Notes under the pieces: generated by a model
The model's input: the letters and a program-made list of their open reading frames with translations, nothing else
Told to the model about the DNA's origin: nothing
Database searches by the model: none
Source: Symsagittifera roscoffensis
Lineage: Eukaryota > Xenacoelomorpha > Acoela > Convolutidae
Reading direction: 5' to 3'
DNA length: 64,000 nt
NCBI RefSeq assembly: GCF_963678635.1
Contig: NC_087064.1
Span: 39,467,464-39,531,463, forward strand
In this document: one piece after another, positions 48,627 through 59,341 of the stretch
Layout: every line of letters starts with the position of its first letter
Position numbering within the stretch: the first letter of the stretch is position 1
Position numbers and translations under genes: made by a program

Positions 48627-50500
48627 AGTAAAACGCTACAGCACGCTCATAACGAGGCCAAACTTTGCACTGGATAGGCGTACATTTTTGTGTCTGTATG
48701 TTCCTAGATTCAAGAGATAAGTTGATAAACATGTTCCAAACTGTACGTGGATTCCATTTACAAAACTTCTGTGGGTTCCGCGCACAAATAACTGTACAAA
48801 AAATGATGAGTCGGCACATTTGTATTGTGGTGGATGCCGCAACAGGTGAATATAGCTAGTTGTTTTGGATTCCGCAACTGTAAGTGGATTCCTGAAAATG
48901 TAAGAGGAATCCGCAGATGTAAATGAAATCCGCCAAATTTGTAGGCTGAATCTGCAAATGTTAGCGGATTCGGCAAATTGTAAGTTGATCCCGTAAACTG
49001 TAAGTAGATTCCGTAATTCTGTTTATTATTAAACTTGCATATGAGCAATTAAAAGCTAGTGGTGAGATTAATATCTATATTAACAGTGAATTTAAAAGCA
49101 ATGACTTAACCATTGCCAGCTGAGTTCACAAAAAGTCTATACAATATTTGATAACTAAACAGATGAAAGTCAACATTTAATGTTGATCACCCGAAAAACA
49201 ATTGAGGGAGTTTGTTCAATTTTTTGGGATCAAAAGACACACTCACGGAATCGCATTTATCTGTTTTGGAAAATTTTTTTATCAGTGTTCAGCTAGGAAA
49301 ACATCATCCTATTTTCAGATGAGATTGTTTCATATTTGGTTCGAATTTGATTCAAAAATCATCTTCAGAGATCAGTATTTAAGATGAGATGTTTCCGCTT
49401 CTATTAGAATAGATAACGGCTGATTTATACACTTTTAAAGCTGGTCTGAAATATCCTCTGAAACGCTTTGAAATGTTAGCAGATTCCTCAAAATGTAAGT
49501 GGACTGCAAATTTTGCCTATTACTAAACATGAATATGAACAGTCAAAATCTAGAGCCAAAAATCTTATCTATGGCAATGCGCAATTTAAAAGCAAAGACC
49601 TAAACATTGTCAGCGGAAACCACGAACAAGTCTTTTAACCTTGGCTAACTAAATCGGTGGATGTCACCCTTTAGTATTTGGGATACTTATCCCAGCAAGA
49701 GATTTTTGGAATAACAGTTTTGAAACACACCATCGAATTAATTTGTTACTTGGAGTTAATTGGTTGAGAGATTTTCGAAACAACGCAGAGCATATTGCCA
49801 ATCTAGGTCAGTATTTGGGATTTTTACTTCTCATCCCAAAAACTGATCTAGTTGGCGGACAAGCAATTCAAATAATGAGGGAATAAGTTAAGACGAGTTG
49901 AATGTGAAATCAAATCTTGGGGGCATAGTTAAGATGATTCGGATGTGAAGTCAAATCATGAGGGCAGTACTTGGTATGATTTGAAAGCACACCCAGCGTA
50001 CACCGTGGATACTATTATTATAGAGTGGTACCGTGAAAAAGTAACAATGATAGACAGGTCCCACATGCGTATATCAAATAATTTAAAACACTGCTACATA
50101 TATACATCTATGTTATTGGAGTTTGCAAACAAAATGCGGATGATTCCACTTGCAAATTACGGATTTCGCTTACATTTTACGGATTCAGCTTACAGTTGCG
50201 GATTCCGGAACAGCTCTGTTTAATTATACACATGTCTTATTGTTTGTATGTGGATATTTCAAATTGTGTCGGATTTCTCAAATACTGTTGCGAATTCCAC
50301 AAATTCGCCTGTTTTTGGTGCAAATTTGAGCGTTACTGTGTTTTAGATAATTGTTGGAAGATTCCAAAACAGCAACGAAGATCAAAAAAATAGCCATTTT
50401 GCGGACTCCACGACAAATCTGATTTTAGCTGGTTGCGGAATTCACTGACAATGCAGAGAATGCACAGTTTGGCCTCGTAGTGCTGAAATAGCAAAACACT
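48627..50500. mobile_element. Non-autonomous element with ~45-bp inverted ends
   Basis: The ends share ACGAGGCCAAACT-TGCA: 48653-48671 on the left, and its reverse complement at 50460-50478 on the right. Both lie inside a longer imperfect match that begins AGTAAAACGCTA / AGTGTTTTGCTA. Inside, ~20-bp units of GATTCCGCAAATGTAAGTG type occur as about eight direct copies at 48869-49020 and in inverted orientation at 50130-50215, with a further copy near 49480. No transposase frame was recognised. Confidence 0.6.
48869..49020 (+). repeat. 20-bp repeats, GATTCCGCAA type
   Basis: About eight diverged units of GATTCCGCAAATGTAAGTG. Inverted units lie at 50130-50215, so this is a subterminal repeat of the 48627-50500 element. 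Confidence 0.8.
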
Positions 50501-51954
50501 CCACTATTTATTTGTTGTGCCTGCCAATACAAACCGGCAGAAACATTTTCGTTGGGGTTTTACGTTTTGTTAGCTATTTTTAATTAGAAGTACCGGTTTT
50601 TTTCTTCTTCTCCCCGCCTCACATTAACATCAATATGATGCTGTAAAAGGTGTTTTACAAAGTTAAATAAGCAGACCAAACATGTTTGCCAGGCTCTAAT
50701 AAGTGCACATCCCAGTTTTTCTAACAATCGGTCATTAAGAACAAAATCTTACTGTTAAAAGTTCACAGGTTGTGTGGGGTGTTAAGGAAAATGAACCGAA
50801 CCCCCAAAATAGTATTACAAAAATGTTCGTTGTGACAAAAATTGGCGAGGCATATATCTATAAGTAACTGTGAGGGTAAATAAACGCATAAATTTATGAA
50901 AAGAAATCGTGAAAGCAACCCGAAGCAAACAAAATTGGTAATAAGTTTTTTAACTTCAACGTGAAACTGAGAAACAATAACAAAACTGTAAATTGAATTA
51001 AATTTTTTTTTGATAGACATTATTTTAAAAAATCCCCCCAAAAAATCCATTGGTTCTTTTCGAGAATATCCCGATGTTAACCAGTAGTTACGAGTTATTA
51101 TTTTATTACTATTTTGTAATTTTGTATTTTGTTTGAAAAAAAAAACATAATTAGAAAAATCATAAGCAAAAAACCAAAAAAGTTTTCATTGAACAGAAAT
51201 AAATTGGTATTTATTATTTTTGTTTTACCTGGCGATTGTGATGTATCGTTTTTAAAATAAAATAACCTACAAAAAAAGTGCATAAAAGCAAAAAATATTT
51301 TATAAAGCTCATTCTGTTTAGCAAAGTTCAACTGAAGTTGCTTTTTTGACAGAAAAAAATTAAACTGCGCAACAAAAAGTGTTCTTAAGTTGCTTTTTTT
51401 GCATATTGAATTAAAGTTTCAAGGACTTGCTGGTAAATTCCTGATCAAAAATCACGGTGTTGGCTGCTCTAAATGTAAAGAGTCGCGAAGTTTGTGAGAT
51501 TTCTGAGAAGTTTCGCTGTTTGAACCGACTCAGGCAATTAAACACGCTCAAAAAGTTTTGTTTTCCCACAAGGAATGAAAAGATTTTATGATCACCAAGT
51601 TTTGAAGAAAAAAATTTTTTATGATGTTCTGAAATTTATTTGGTTGCATTATTTGCTTTCTCCAGTATATTTTCATACCTGAGTATTTCTTGATTCTTAC
51701 CTTAATATGGTTATCTCATTTAGTAGCAGCTATTGCATTTACCCAATCGGTTTTTGCATTTAAATATTCGTGAAAAAAAAAATGCATGTGTTTTTTGGAT
51801 AATCCCTGAAAAGTTACAATATACAAATATACGGTTGTTTGGAATTTATTTATTTGGCAATTTGCACAAAAAAAGTTTGTAAACATTTGCTCACTCCCCG
51901 CAGACACGTTTTTATTGCAGTTTACGTCCTCTTGTCGACTTTCTACCCCACTCT
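50501..51954. other. AT-rich intronic DNA, nothing recognised
   Basis: No convincing coding sequence; minus-strand frames at 50763-51050, 51098-51331 and 51716-51958 are low complexity or Phe/Leu-rich. No terminal repeats seen. Confidence 0.5.
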
Positions 51955-52050
51955 TCATATTTTTTATGGAATTGTATGAAATTGTATGACAAGAAATTTC
52001 TCATATATGGAAATTGTATGATAAGAAGTTTTGGTCAACCAGGGACTTGA
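51955..52050 (-). mobile_element. Solo end of palindromic MITE family
   Basis: Contains ATGGAAATTGTATGATAAGAAG and ends GGTCAACC, matching the termini of the 52280-53204 element. Only one end is present, with an internal duplication of TTGTATGA. Confidence 0.55.
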
Positions 52051-52279
52051 AAGATGGGAGGAAAGTGGGCTTTCTTCCAGTTTCCCAACCCCCTCGTGAA
52101 ACCACAAAATAAAGCTGTTCCGCAAAAATTGTTCACATGGCAGTTTGCTTGTAATAAACTTTGTAAAAATTTGCTCATCGGTTCATGTTGACATGTTTTA
52201 ATGCAGTTTATAACATGAGAAGTAATTTTTAAAAAAACCTCATGTTTTGAGTTTTATAAAAAATCAAATGGGGGGGGGG

Positions 52280-53204
52280 GGTTGACCAAAAATGCTAGTC
52301 ATACAATTTCCATATATGGAAAAATGCTAGTCATACACTTTCCATGCAGTTCCATTCGTACAGAAAATTGCTTGAAAGGTCTATGATTAGTATTTTTTCA
52401 TATATGGAAATTGTATGACTAGCATTTTTCCATAAACCAAAAGATTGATTTTTTACATTTTAATTTCTCAAAATTTATTGGTTGTGGTCGTAACCGAACA
52501 CAAATGACATAAACCTTAGTTACTCAAACGTAGTAACCAAAGGTTTGGACGTCACGCATTAAAAATGTTTTGGAAACAGCCTGCTATGTCTTAATCCTGT
52601 CTCACGCAAACAATATAACGAAAGTATCAAACTTTTAAATTTTGGCAAAAATTTTCAAAGATGATTATTTCTAAAATTTGAATTTTCAAATTACCAGACA
52701 TTGATCAAGGCATACAAAAACTTGCCATAAAAAAAAAAGAAGACTCTTGAGCATTTTTGAAAAATGTTATCGAGAAAAATGGGAAAAAAATCCAATATTA
52801 GTATATCCAGGACTACGTTATACACACAAAAAATCAAATTTTGCATTCAAATATTTTTTTCAAAAAATGTTTGTTTGAGTACGAAAATCCTTTTGCGGTT
52901 GAAAAAAAACACAAAAAAATTTTTGGGGGCAATTTCAAAAATACTTTTGTCGCCATCAAAAAAATGGTAGTCATACAGTTTCCATATATGGAAATTGTAT
53001 GATTAGCATTTTTTTTGACAGAAAAGTTTTCTTTTTTTATTTAGTACGATACACCAAAATTTATGCCAAAACAAGAGAAAAGTTCTTCGAAAATTCGATG
53101 ACACCATTTTAGCAAAATGTATGAAATTTGTATGATTAGCATTTTTTCATAGACTTAGTTTATGGAATTGTATGATTAGCATTTTTGGTCTATGGAGGTC
53201 AACC
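52280..53204. mobile_element. MITE-like element with palindromic ends, flanked by G-runs
   Basis: Starts GGTTGACCAAAAATGCTAGTC and ends with the inverse ATTTTTGGTC...GGTCAACC. The terminal motif TGCTAGTCATACAATTTCC is joined to its own complement around CATATATG at 52309-52316, and again in a nearly perfect ~58-bp palindrome at 52958-53015. Further single copies lie near 52400-52430 and 53120-53180. Uninterrupted G tracts sit directly outside both ends. No coding sequence. Confidence 0.65.
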
Positions 53205-53785
53205 CGGGGGGGGGGGGGTTTAAAAAGAGCCGGAAAGAGGAAAAGAGCTTAAGTTACAACATCAAAATTAATTTCAAGCCGATTTTTCTCCTTAAAACAC
53301 TTTCATTCTAAAATAGGCTCTTTTCCATCCCCTCCCCAACATTTCAAATTTTCAGTTTTCGTAAGTGTTTTAGTGCGATCATTGCTAAACGCAGGATGTT
53401 ATGATGCGATGTATGAAGAACAAATCTGTTTACAATGGTTGCTTTGATCACCATGCACAGTTTCCTAACATTATGACAACGTTAAAAAAGTTATTCGAAA
53501 CTGAAATTCAAATGTGAGGGGGGGGGGGGGGTTGGGAGTGTGCAGATGGAGAAGAGCCCTGGAATTTTAATTTGAAATATTCAGAATAAATTGAGGGTGA
53601 ATTTTTTTAAAAAAGAAAATCATACACGGGGAACCAAAATTAGACTGAACGAACATATGTTCCAATGAGAAGATGCAGGTGCTTCCCATGAGCTCAATAT
53701 TCAAAAAATAATCCCTCAACTAAATATGAACCAAATTTTAAGAAAAACAAGACTGTTGACATAAAGGCAAACAACAAGATTACCC
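53205..53785. other. Intronic DNA with G-runs, no gene seen
   Basis: Starts with a 12-13 bp G tract and contains a second one at 53518-53531. The rest is AT-rich without recognised coding sequence. Confidence 0.5.
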
Positions 53786-54025
53786 CTGCCCGGGTCGAGA
53801 TCCCGCTCAAAAACCGCTCAAGATTTGAGCGGTTTGAGCGGTTTTCCAGCAAGATTTGAGCGGTTTGAGCGGTTTGGGCGTTTTTTTTTGGAAAAACCGC
53901 TCAAACCGCTCAAATCTTGCTTAAGAAACCGCTCAAAAACCGCTCATTTCTTGCGGTGATTTTTGAACGGTTTTTCAAGCAAGATTTGAGCGGTTTTTGA
54001 GCGGTCTTCCCGGGTCGAGGTCCCC

Positions 54026-54150
54026 CAACGTACTCCCTCCTCCCAACGTACCCCCTCAACGTATCCAACATCCAACAACCCCCCCCCCCCCCCCCCACCA
54101 ACGTACCCCCCCCCAACGTACCCTCCAACCCACGACGTAACCCCCTCACG
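54026..54150 (-). repeat. C-rich CAACGTACCC repeats
   Basis: About eight irregular copies of CAACGTACCCC with C tracts up to 18 bp. Minus-strand Gly-rich frames here are translation of the repeat. Confidence 0.85.
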
Positions 54151-54369
54151 TTTAACCATCGATTCAAAACTGTTATATCATCATTGTCTTCAAAGTTTAC
54201 CAAAATTTAAACTCTTCGAAGAAGCAAAAGTTCCAGCAAAGGTAATATTTTGTCTTTATATTTGTAATGTAGCACTGTGCTTAATAATGTATAAGATATA
54301 AGCATGCATGAGCCTTGATAAGCTCCTTGCTGGAAGATTAATATACAGCGAATATTAAGCTTCCAGCAA

Positions 54370-54442
54370 GTCCGCATAGACTAACGCATAAGGCGTCTGA
54401 CTTCGAAGCAGAAGATTGCGGGTTCGAATCCCTCCATGGTCG
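54370..54442 (+). tRNA. tRNA-Arg(UCG)-like sequence, probably a pseudogene
   Basis: A 73-nt tRNA-like stretch. The anticodon loop CTTCGAA gives UCG. GGTTCGAATCC is a perfect B-box/T-loop, and GCATAAGGCGTC resembles the D-arm. Mismatches occur in the T stem (GCGGG with CCCTC), the anticodon stem (last pair) and especially the acceptor stem, where the 5' side GTCCGCA does not pair well with CATGGTC. It may be a decayed gene or a tRNA-derived head carried by the surrounding element. Confidence 0.55.
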
Positions 54443-54819
54443 ATTTTTTATTATTAAATCTTGCGCGGTTTTTGAGCGGTTTTTTTAGATAAACCGCTCA
54501 AAACCGTTCAAATCTTGCGTGGTTTTTGAGCGGTTTTTTTAGATAAACCGTTCAAAAACCGCTCAAACCGCTCATTTTGAAGCAAGATTTTGAGCGTAAT
54601 TGTCTAAAAAACCGCTCAAACCGCTCAAATCTTGCTTCAAATTAGGTGAAAAATCTCGACTCGGGTGTCATTCAACGTCAGTGAAATTACATTTGTTTAA
54701 AAAATTGTCAAAAAGGGAAACCGAAAATGAAAAACGAACCCTTTTTTTTCGAAATTTTTTTCCGAAAACATTTTGAATTTAAGCCAGAAGAAGCTTTCTC
54801 ATAAGAAAAATTTCAGATA

Positions 54820-55110
54820 AGGTACACCGTCTGTTCGTCACGCTATCTTTTTTTTTCAGCCGGATAGATTCGCGCAACTTCTCAGTCTAATATCAATCTT
54901 AATCTTACACTCATATCTCCTAGTCTCAATAGATCTAGTATATACTGATATTTGCGGGTTAGCTTTATGGAACTTGTCCAAAGGAGAACAACTGCCCTTT
55001 AAGATTTATTCATATTGTTCTGGTGCTGAAACTACCAGTAATTTCAGCACTACATTATTATTGTCAATATTTTTTATGGAATATGATCGGTTAGTTAGTA
55101 ATATTTAAAA
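54820..55110 (+). repeat. Diverged copy of the uS5-upstream sequence
   Basis: Matches 45709-46010 (and the second tandem copy) at perhaps 75-80% identity. Shared landmarks are ACCGTCTGTTCGT, CCGGATAG and CAGTCTAAT. This shows that the region upstream of uS5 contains a dispersed repeat. The family is not identified. Confidence 0.7.
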
Positions 55111-56098
55111 GAGATAGTTTTATCAATATTATAATTGGTTATAAATAATAGTTTAGAACTGGTTCCACCCATCCGGGGTTTAAAGTTTTAGTTTTTAAAT
55201 TGTTCCTTGTAGTGAAGGACGGATGGAGAGATTTCGTATTCTTCAGATTAGTTTTCTTTTGATTAGTTGGAGCAGTGATTTTGTACAAGGAGGAGAGATG
55301 TAGTTGTTGTGTAGAAAGAAGAACAGTTGTTAGTGTTCCAGAAGTGGTTCTCATTTAATCGTGGGTCGGCTTGAGTGATTGTGTCAAGGTTCCAAATTGA
55401 TTCAATGATGTGTCGTTTTCGTTAAGCTTAGAGCGAGGCTACGTGCAAGATGAAGTTTGACTTTTCTGTGAAGTGCCAAGTGACCAGAATCGGTATAAGC
55501 GATCAACATCGAGTTAGCCATTGGTCTTTTTCAATGGTTTCCTTTGCTGCGATGTTGAGTCCAAACTTTCAATCCTGCGAGGTTTGTGACTACGGCAACA
55601 AACCAATAGATTTGCCATTCCAGAGTTGGAATATCACCGAGTTTTCATCTTCTTTGCTGCTCGTTCTGTTTGCTCTAAGAAATCTTTTACATTGCATTAT
55701 TCAATCTACTTCTTGTTAGTGCGTTTTTTTAGTTCCCTAATGTTAAAGAGTCACTCACCCTGGAGCCACTTTTATCAAAAAAAGAGTGTCGGGGTCGTAG
55801 CACATGATGGGCGCATGTACTTCGAGCGATTTCGCTCTGGGTGGTGAGGCCAGAGTGGCTTACAATTTCTCCGTCTTTTTGGGCAGAGTCTCTTATTTTG
55901 TTCGAGTTTTCAATCTATTTTATCAGGTGTTTTCGTTTTTTACTGTTTCGATTGCGCCCTATTCTCAAAACAATTTATTGTGTTTGGGTTTTTCTTTTGA
56001 CCTTTTTGTATTCCTTTTTGTATCAATTAAACTTGAAAGTGGGTTTCAAAAGAATAATTTATCCAGTTCTAATCTGGGTTTAATCCGGTTTTGGTACC
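55111..56098 (+). other. Possible 5' part or intron of the downstream polB relic
   Basis: The open frame at 55450-55719 (89 codons, contains FQSCEVCDYGNKPIDLPFQSWN) is more complex than chance AT-rich frames and lies just upstream of polB in the same orientation. 55860-56110 is T-rich and ends TTTCTTTTTCTAG, resembling an intron 3' end. No family was recognised for the frame. Confidence 0.35.
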
Positions 56099-59000
56099 GT
56101 GGGACTTTCTTTTTCTAGGAGTATGTTGCTCCTAAACGACATGGGCATGCATCACTACGTCGTGATAAAAGACCTGAACAAGTTAAACAGCAAAATGCAA
56201 AAAAGAAAATACAGATCGAGGAACATGCTTTACCGAAACTGCTTCCAACGGTGTTCAACTGTGGAACGACTTGAGCGCCACCAGATAGTCTGCATGGAGA
56301 AGGAATAAGCAATCATTCAATCGTCAAAATGCCAAATGTTGACAAGAACAGTGTACGCTTCAAAAACATCGGTGCCAGAAGCTAGAGACCATTCGCGGCT
56401 TATTTTGAATGGGAGTCTGTGTTGGAGAAGCTGGAGACAGTGAGAAATAATCCTAACTGCTTGAGCACAACCGTAATTTATAAACACAATACCAGCAGTT
56501 TTTGCCGTGTAGTTGTGGAAGCTGGAAAACCGCAACTGGTGTTTTTTCACTTCATCGAGGAGTGGTTGCAATGACTGAATTTGTTCGAACGCTAAAAGTT
56601 TTGGCGCGTGACTTTCAAAATAAAAACTAAAATACCAGAGCTACATCGGAAGCACCACTATTCTTGAAGACAGTGACAAATGCTGGATTTGCGAAGAGAA
56701 AATTTCAGAATCTAAGGTGAAGGTATTGGAACATAATCATTTCGATGGATCCTTCCTCGGATGGGCTCACAACAGATGCAACTTCCTGAGACGTACCATA
56801 CAATTCACGCATGTCTCTGCCACAATCTCCAGAAATTCCACGATCATTCCAGAAATTCCACGGTCATTCGGTCATTCCACTCAATGACTCAACATTTATT
56901 TCATTTGTAAAGAAAATGTGGATCAAATCGTACACTAACGAAAAACGAAATATCCGTAATGTCTACGAAGAAATCCGTTTTGGGGATAGTTTTAAACTTA
57001 TGAACAGCTCACCAGATGAGCTGACTCGGAACCTACCCGTGGAAAAGTTCATATCCTTGAAAAATCACTTTGATAGCCGTTAGAAGAAGATAAAGCATTG
57101 ATTGAACAAAAAGGTTTTTGCCCCTACTCGTATGTTGGCAGCCATATAAGATAAACAAAAGTTGGACTACTTGCATGGGACAAGTGGACCACCACGCTGC
57201 AAGAACGTGCTGTTAGTGTCAGTGAAAAAGAATACCAACGTGCATGGTTAGAGTACACTCGTTTCGGTTGCCAGACTTTGGGCGAATACAGTGATTTGCA
57301 TCGAAAGACTGATACCTTGATTCCTGCATGTGTGTTTGAAGATTTTAGAGACAAGTGTGTTATGATACATACAAGTGTGCTCAATATTTCAGGGCTAGCA
57401 ATCTCTCAGGGGATGCATTTTTGCGAACATGCAAGTCTGACCTCCGTTTGCTCACTGATGGGGGGCACTTGGATATGGCAGAAAACTTGCAGCGGTGTTT
57501 TGAAAAAGGAGGCCTTGCAAGTGTTTTGAAAAAAAAACTGGTTTCGACCAAAAATAAATTTCTTAAAAACAACGACTCAAAACAGCCGAGCTTTTTTCTC
57601 TTCAAGATAGACGCGAACAATTTATATGGCGGAATTATGGAGAATTTTCCTCTTCCAATAAACTCATTCGAGTTTAATGACCAAGTAACTATAGCCGAAA
57701 TTTTCAATACGGACAGTGAATTCAAAATTGAATACATTTTAGACATTGATCTTTTATACCCCGATCATCTGCACGATGCACATTTGGATTACCCACTTGC
57801 CCCAACAAAAGAATTCGTGTGCAAAATGTGGCTCAGTGAGCTCTAATTGAACATGTTGAAAAAATTTAACGGTTAAAGTGGGCACCACACCAAAGCTCAT
57901 TCAAAATTCCTTTCCACAGAAAAACTATACGGTACACTATAAAACACGTCAGCTTGATGTCAAACTTGGTTTGGAAACTCAAAAAGTTAATCGAGTGCTG
58001 CAGCTTAGACAAAAAAAATGTTTGCACCATTTGTTCAGTCGAACACACAGCTCCGAAAAAAAACTACTACCCAGTTTGAACAAGATTGTGTCAATCATTT
58101 TATAATTAGTGAGTTTGAAAAGTCTGCGAATCAAAAAGGAGTCGACTAATCGTAGATTTTGTTGGGAATGCCGAAGAACTACAAAATTTATCAACGAAAA
58201 AAAGATTTTGTAGTATAAAAAGAATTGACTATCAGTTGGTATCTGTAATCTCAAATCCTGTAAGCATTAAATGGGATAAGCCCACAGTTTTCGGTGCAAC
58301 AATACTAGACTTGGCAAAAATTACCTGTTCCAATTCCATTTCAACAAAATCAAGAAAACCTTTTTATAATCAGTTACTGATTCGTTCCTGTCTTAAATCT
58401 GCAGCAACTATCTCTACAATGAAATCGAGAAAAACCATGAATTGCGAAATAATTTCGATTTGTTCAAATTTACCAGCCACCAACACCCTCTAAAACATTG
58501 AGAAGTTGCGGGTATTTGCGAGACGAGTTAGCTGGCGATCATACAGGAGTACGTTGGACTAAATCCCAAACTGTACAGCATTTTTTCTTCCAATAAGTTT
58601 CTTTTTTAGTTTCCAATTACCATTTTAAAAAAAGGCCAAAAAAGACAATTCATAAGATTATGTAGTGGTGTGGGGATTGAGGTATTTATGTCGAAAACGG
58701 AAAAAAAAACTGTTAGAAATTTAAAGTAAATCGGTTGTTTTTTTGTTTAGAAATTGACAAAAGAAGCGCCAAAGGCGTCTCCTCATATACAAAACGGGAG
58801 CTAACCGGTAATAAATACAAACAAACTTTGACTTACTGTTCGTTCGCTTCTTGGTCAGAAAATGTTGGGATAAATTCCTGTAATCACAATTCACAAACAC
58901 TAATAACGAAAAAAAATCCTGAGCGCATTTGACAATAAGCGCTATACACATGCAGACAGAGTAACTGCTAGTCCTTCCGGACAGAAATGTTTGCGTGAGG

Positions 59001-59215
59001 ATTTGTTAGTAAGAAAATTGGGCGCACCATGGACTGGGGCGATTACGACGTAAACGTGGTTGTCGAACCCACCGATAATGGAAGAGATGATTTGGCTAAA
59101 GCTATAGAATTGCAGGGTAAATAAGGTGGATCTTGTTCACCGCCAGGTATGTGGTTCAATCAACCCACATACACTGTTCAAGGGCTAGAACAGGATTTGG
59201 CAGAGTTCGACCAAC
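56099..59215 (+). pseudogene. polB: Second Polinton-type DNA polymerase B, broken, plus strand
   Basis: Family B polymerase in many frames. From the left: zinc-finger segment NCFQRCSTVERLERHQIVC (56099-56308); exonuclease I region AYFEWESVL near 56400; VLEHNHFDGSFLGWAHNRCN near 56730-56785; FGDSFKLMNSSPDEL (56990-57025); GCQTLGEYSDL near 57270; motif A DANNLYGGIM near 57610-57640; PDHLHDAHLDYPLAPTKEF (57760-57815); a degenerate motif C region (VTDSFL near 58375-58392); and a C-terminal block KGVSSYTKRELTGNKYKQTL (58765-58830). Motif B is not recognisable. It differs strongly from the 32-36 kb polB, so it belongs to another lineage. No terminal repeats were found, and the 3' side meets the retrotransposon tail. 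Confidence 0.75.
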
Positions 59216-59264
59216 AAAATGGCATAGCGAGTGAGAAATAGCAGCGTACAATTGCCCCGATTTG

Positions 59265-59295
59265 GATATTGTTGTTGTTGTTGTTGTTGTTGTTG
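59265..59295. repeat. (TTG)n tract, probable retrotransposon 3' tail
   Basis: On the minus strand this is (CAA)n, about 50 bp after the ORF2 stop at 59342, and likely represents the simple-repeat 3' end of the non-LTR element. Confidence 0.7.
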
Positions 59296-59341
59296 GGGAT
59301 TCACAGCACTGCTGTTGGGAGTCTTGGTCCCGGCGTCTTCT

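Larger units (their letters stand above)
53786..54668. mobile_element. Inverted-repeat element rich in GAGCGGTTT, enclosing tRNA-like sequence
   Basis: The left end CCCGGGTCGAGAT and right end ATCTCGACTCGGG are inverted. Just inside each lie many copies of GAGCGGTTT and AAACCGCTC in both orientations (53805-54005 and 54460-54625), so each half folds on itself and the two halves also pair. A second CCCGGGTCGAGGTCCCC lies at 54009. The centre holds a CAACGTACCC repeat tract and a tRNA-Arg-like sequence. Confidence 0.65.

Noticed and set aside
50763-51958. Three minus-strand frames of 77-95 codons
   Set aside because: AT-rich, Phe/Leu/Lys-dominated, no recognised motifs; not separable from chance.
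53910-54203. Gly-rich minus-strand frames of 97 and 71 codons
   Set aside because: Produced by the CAACGTACCC and C-tract repeats.
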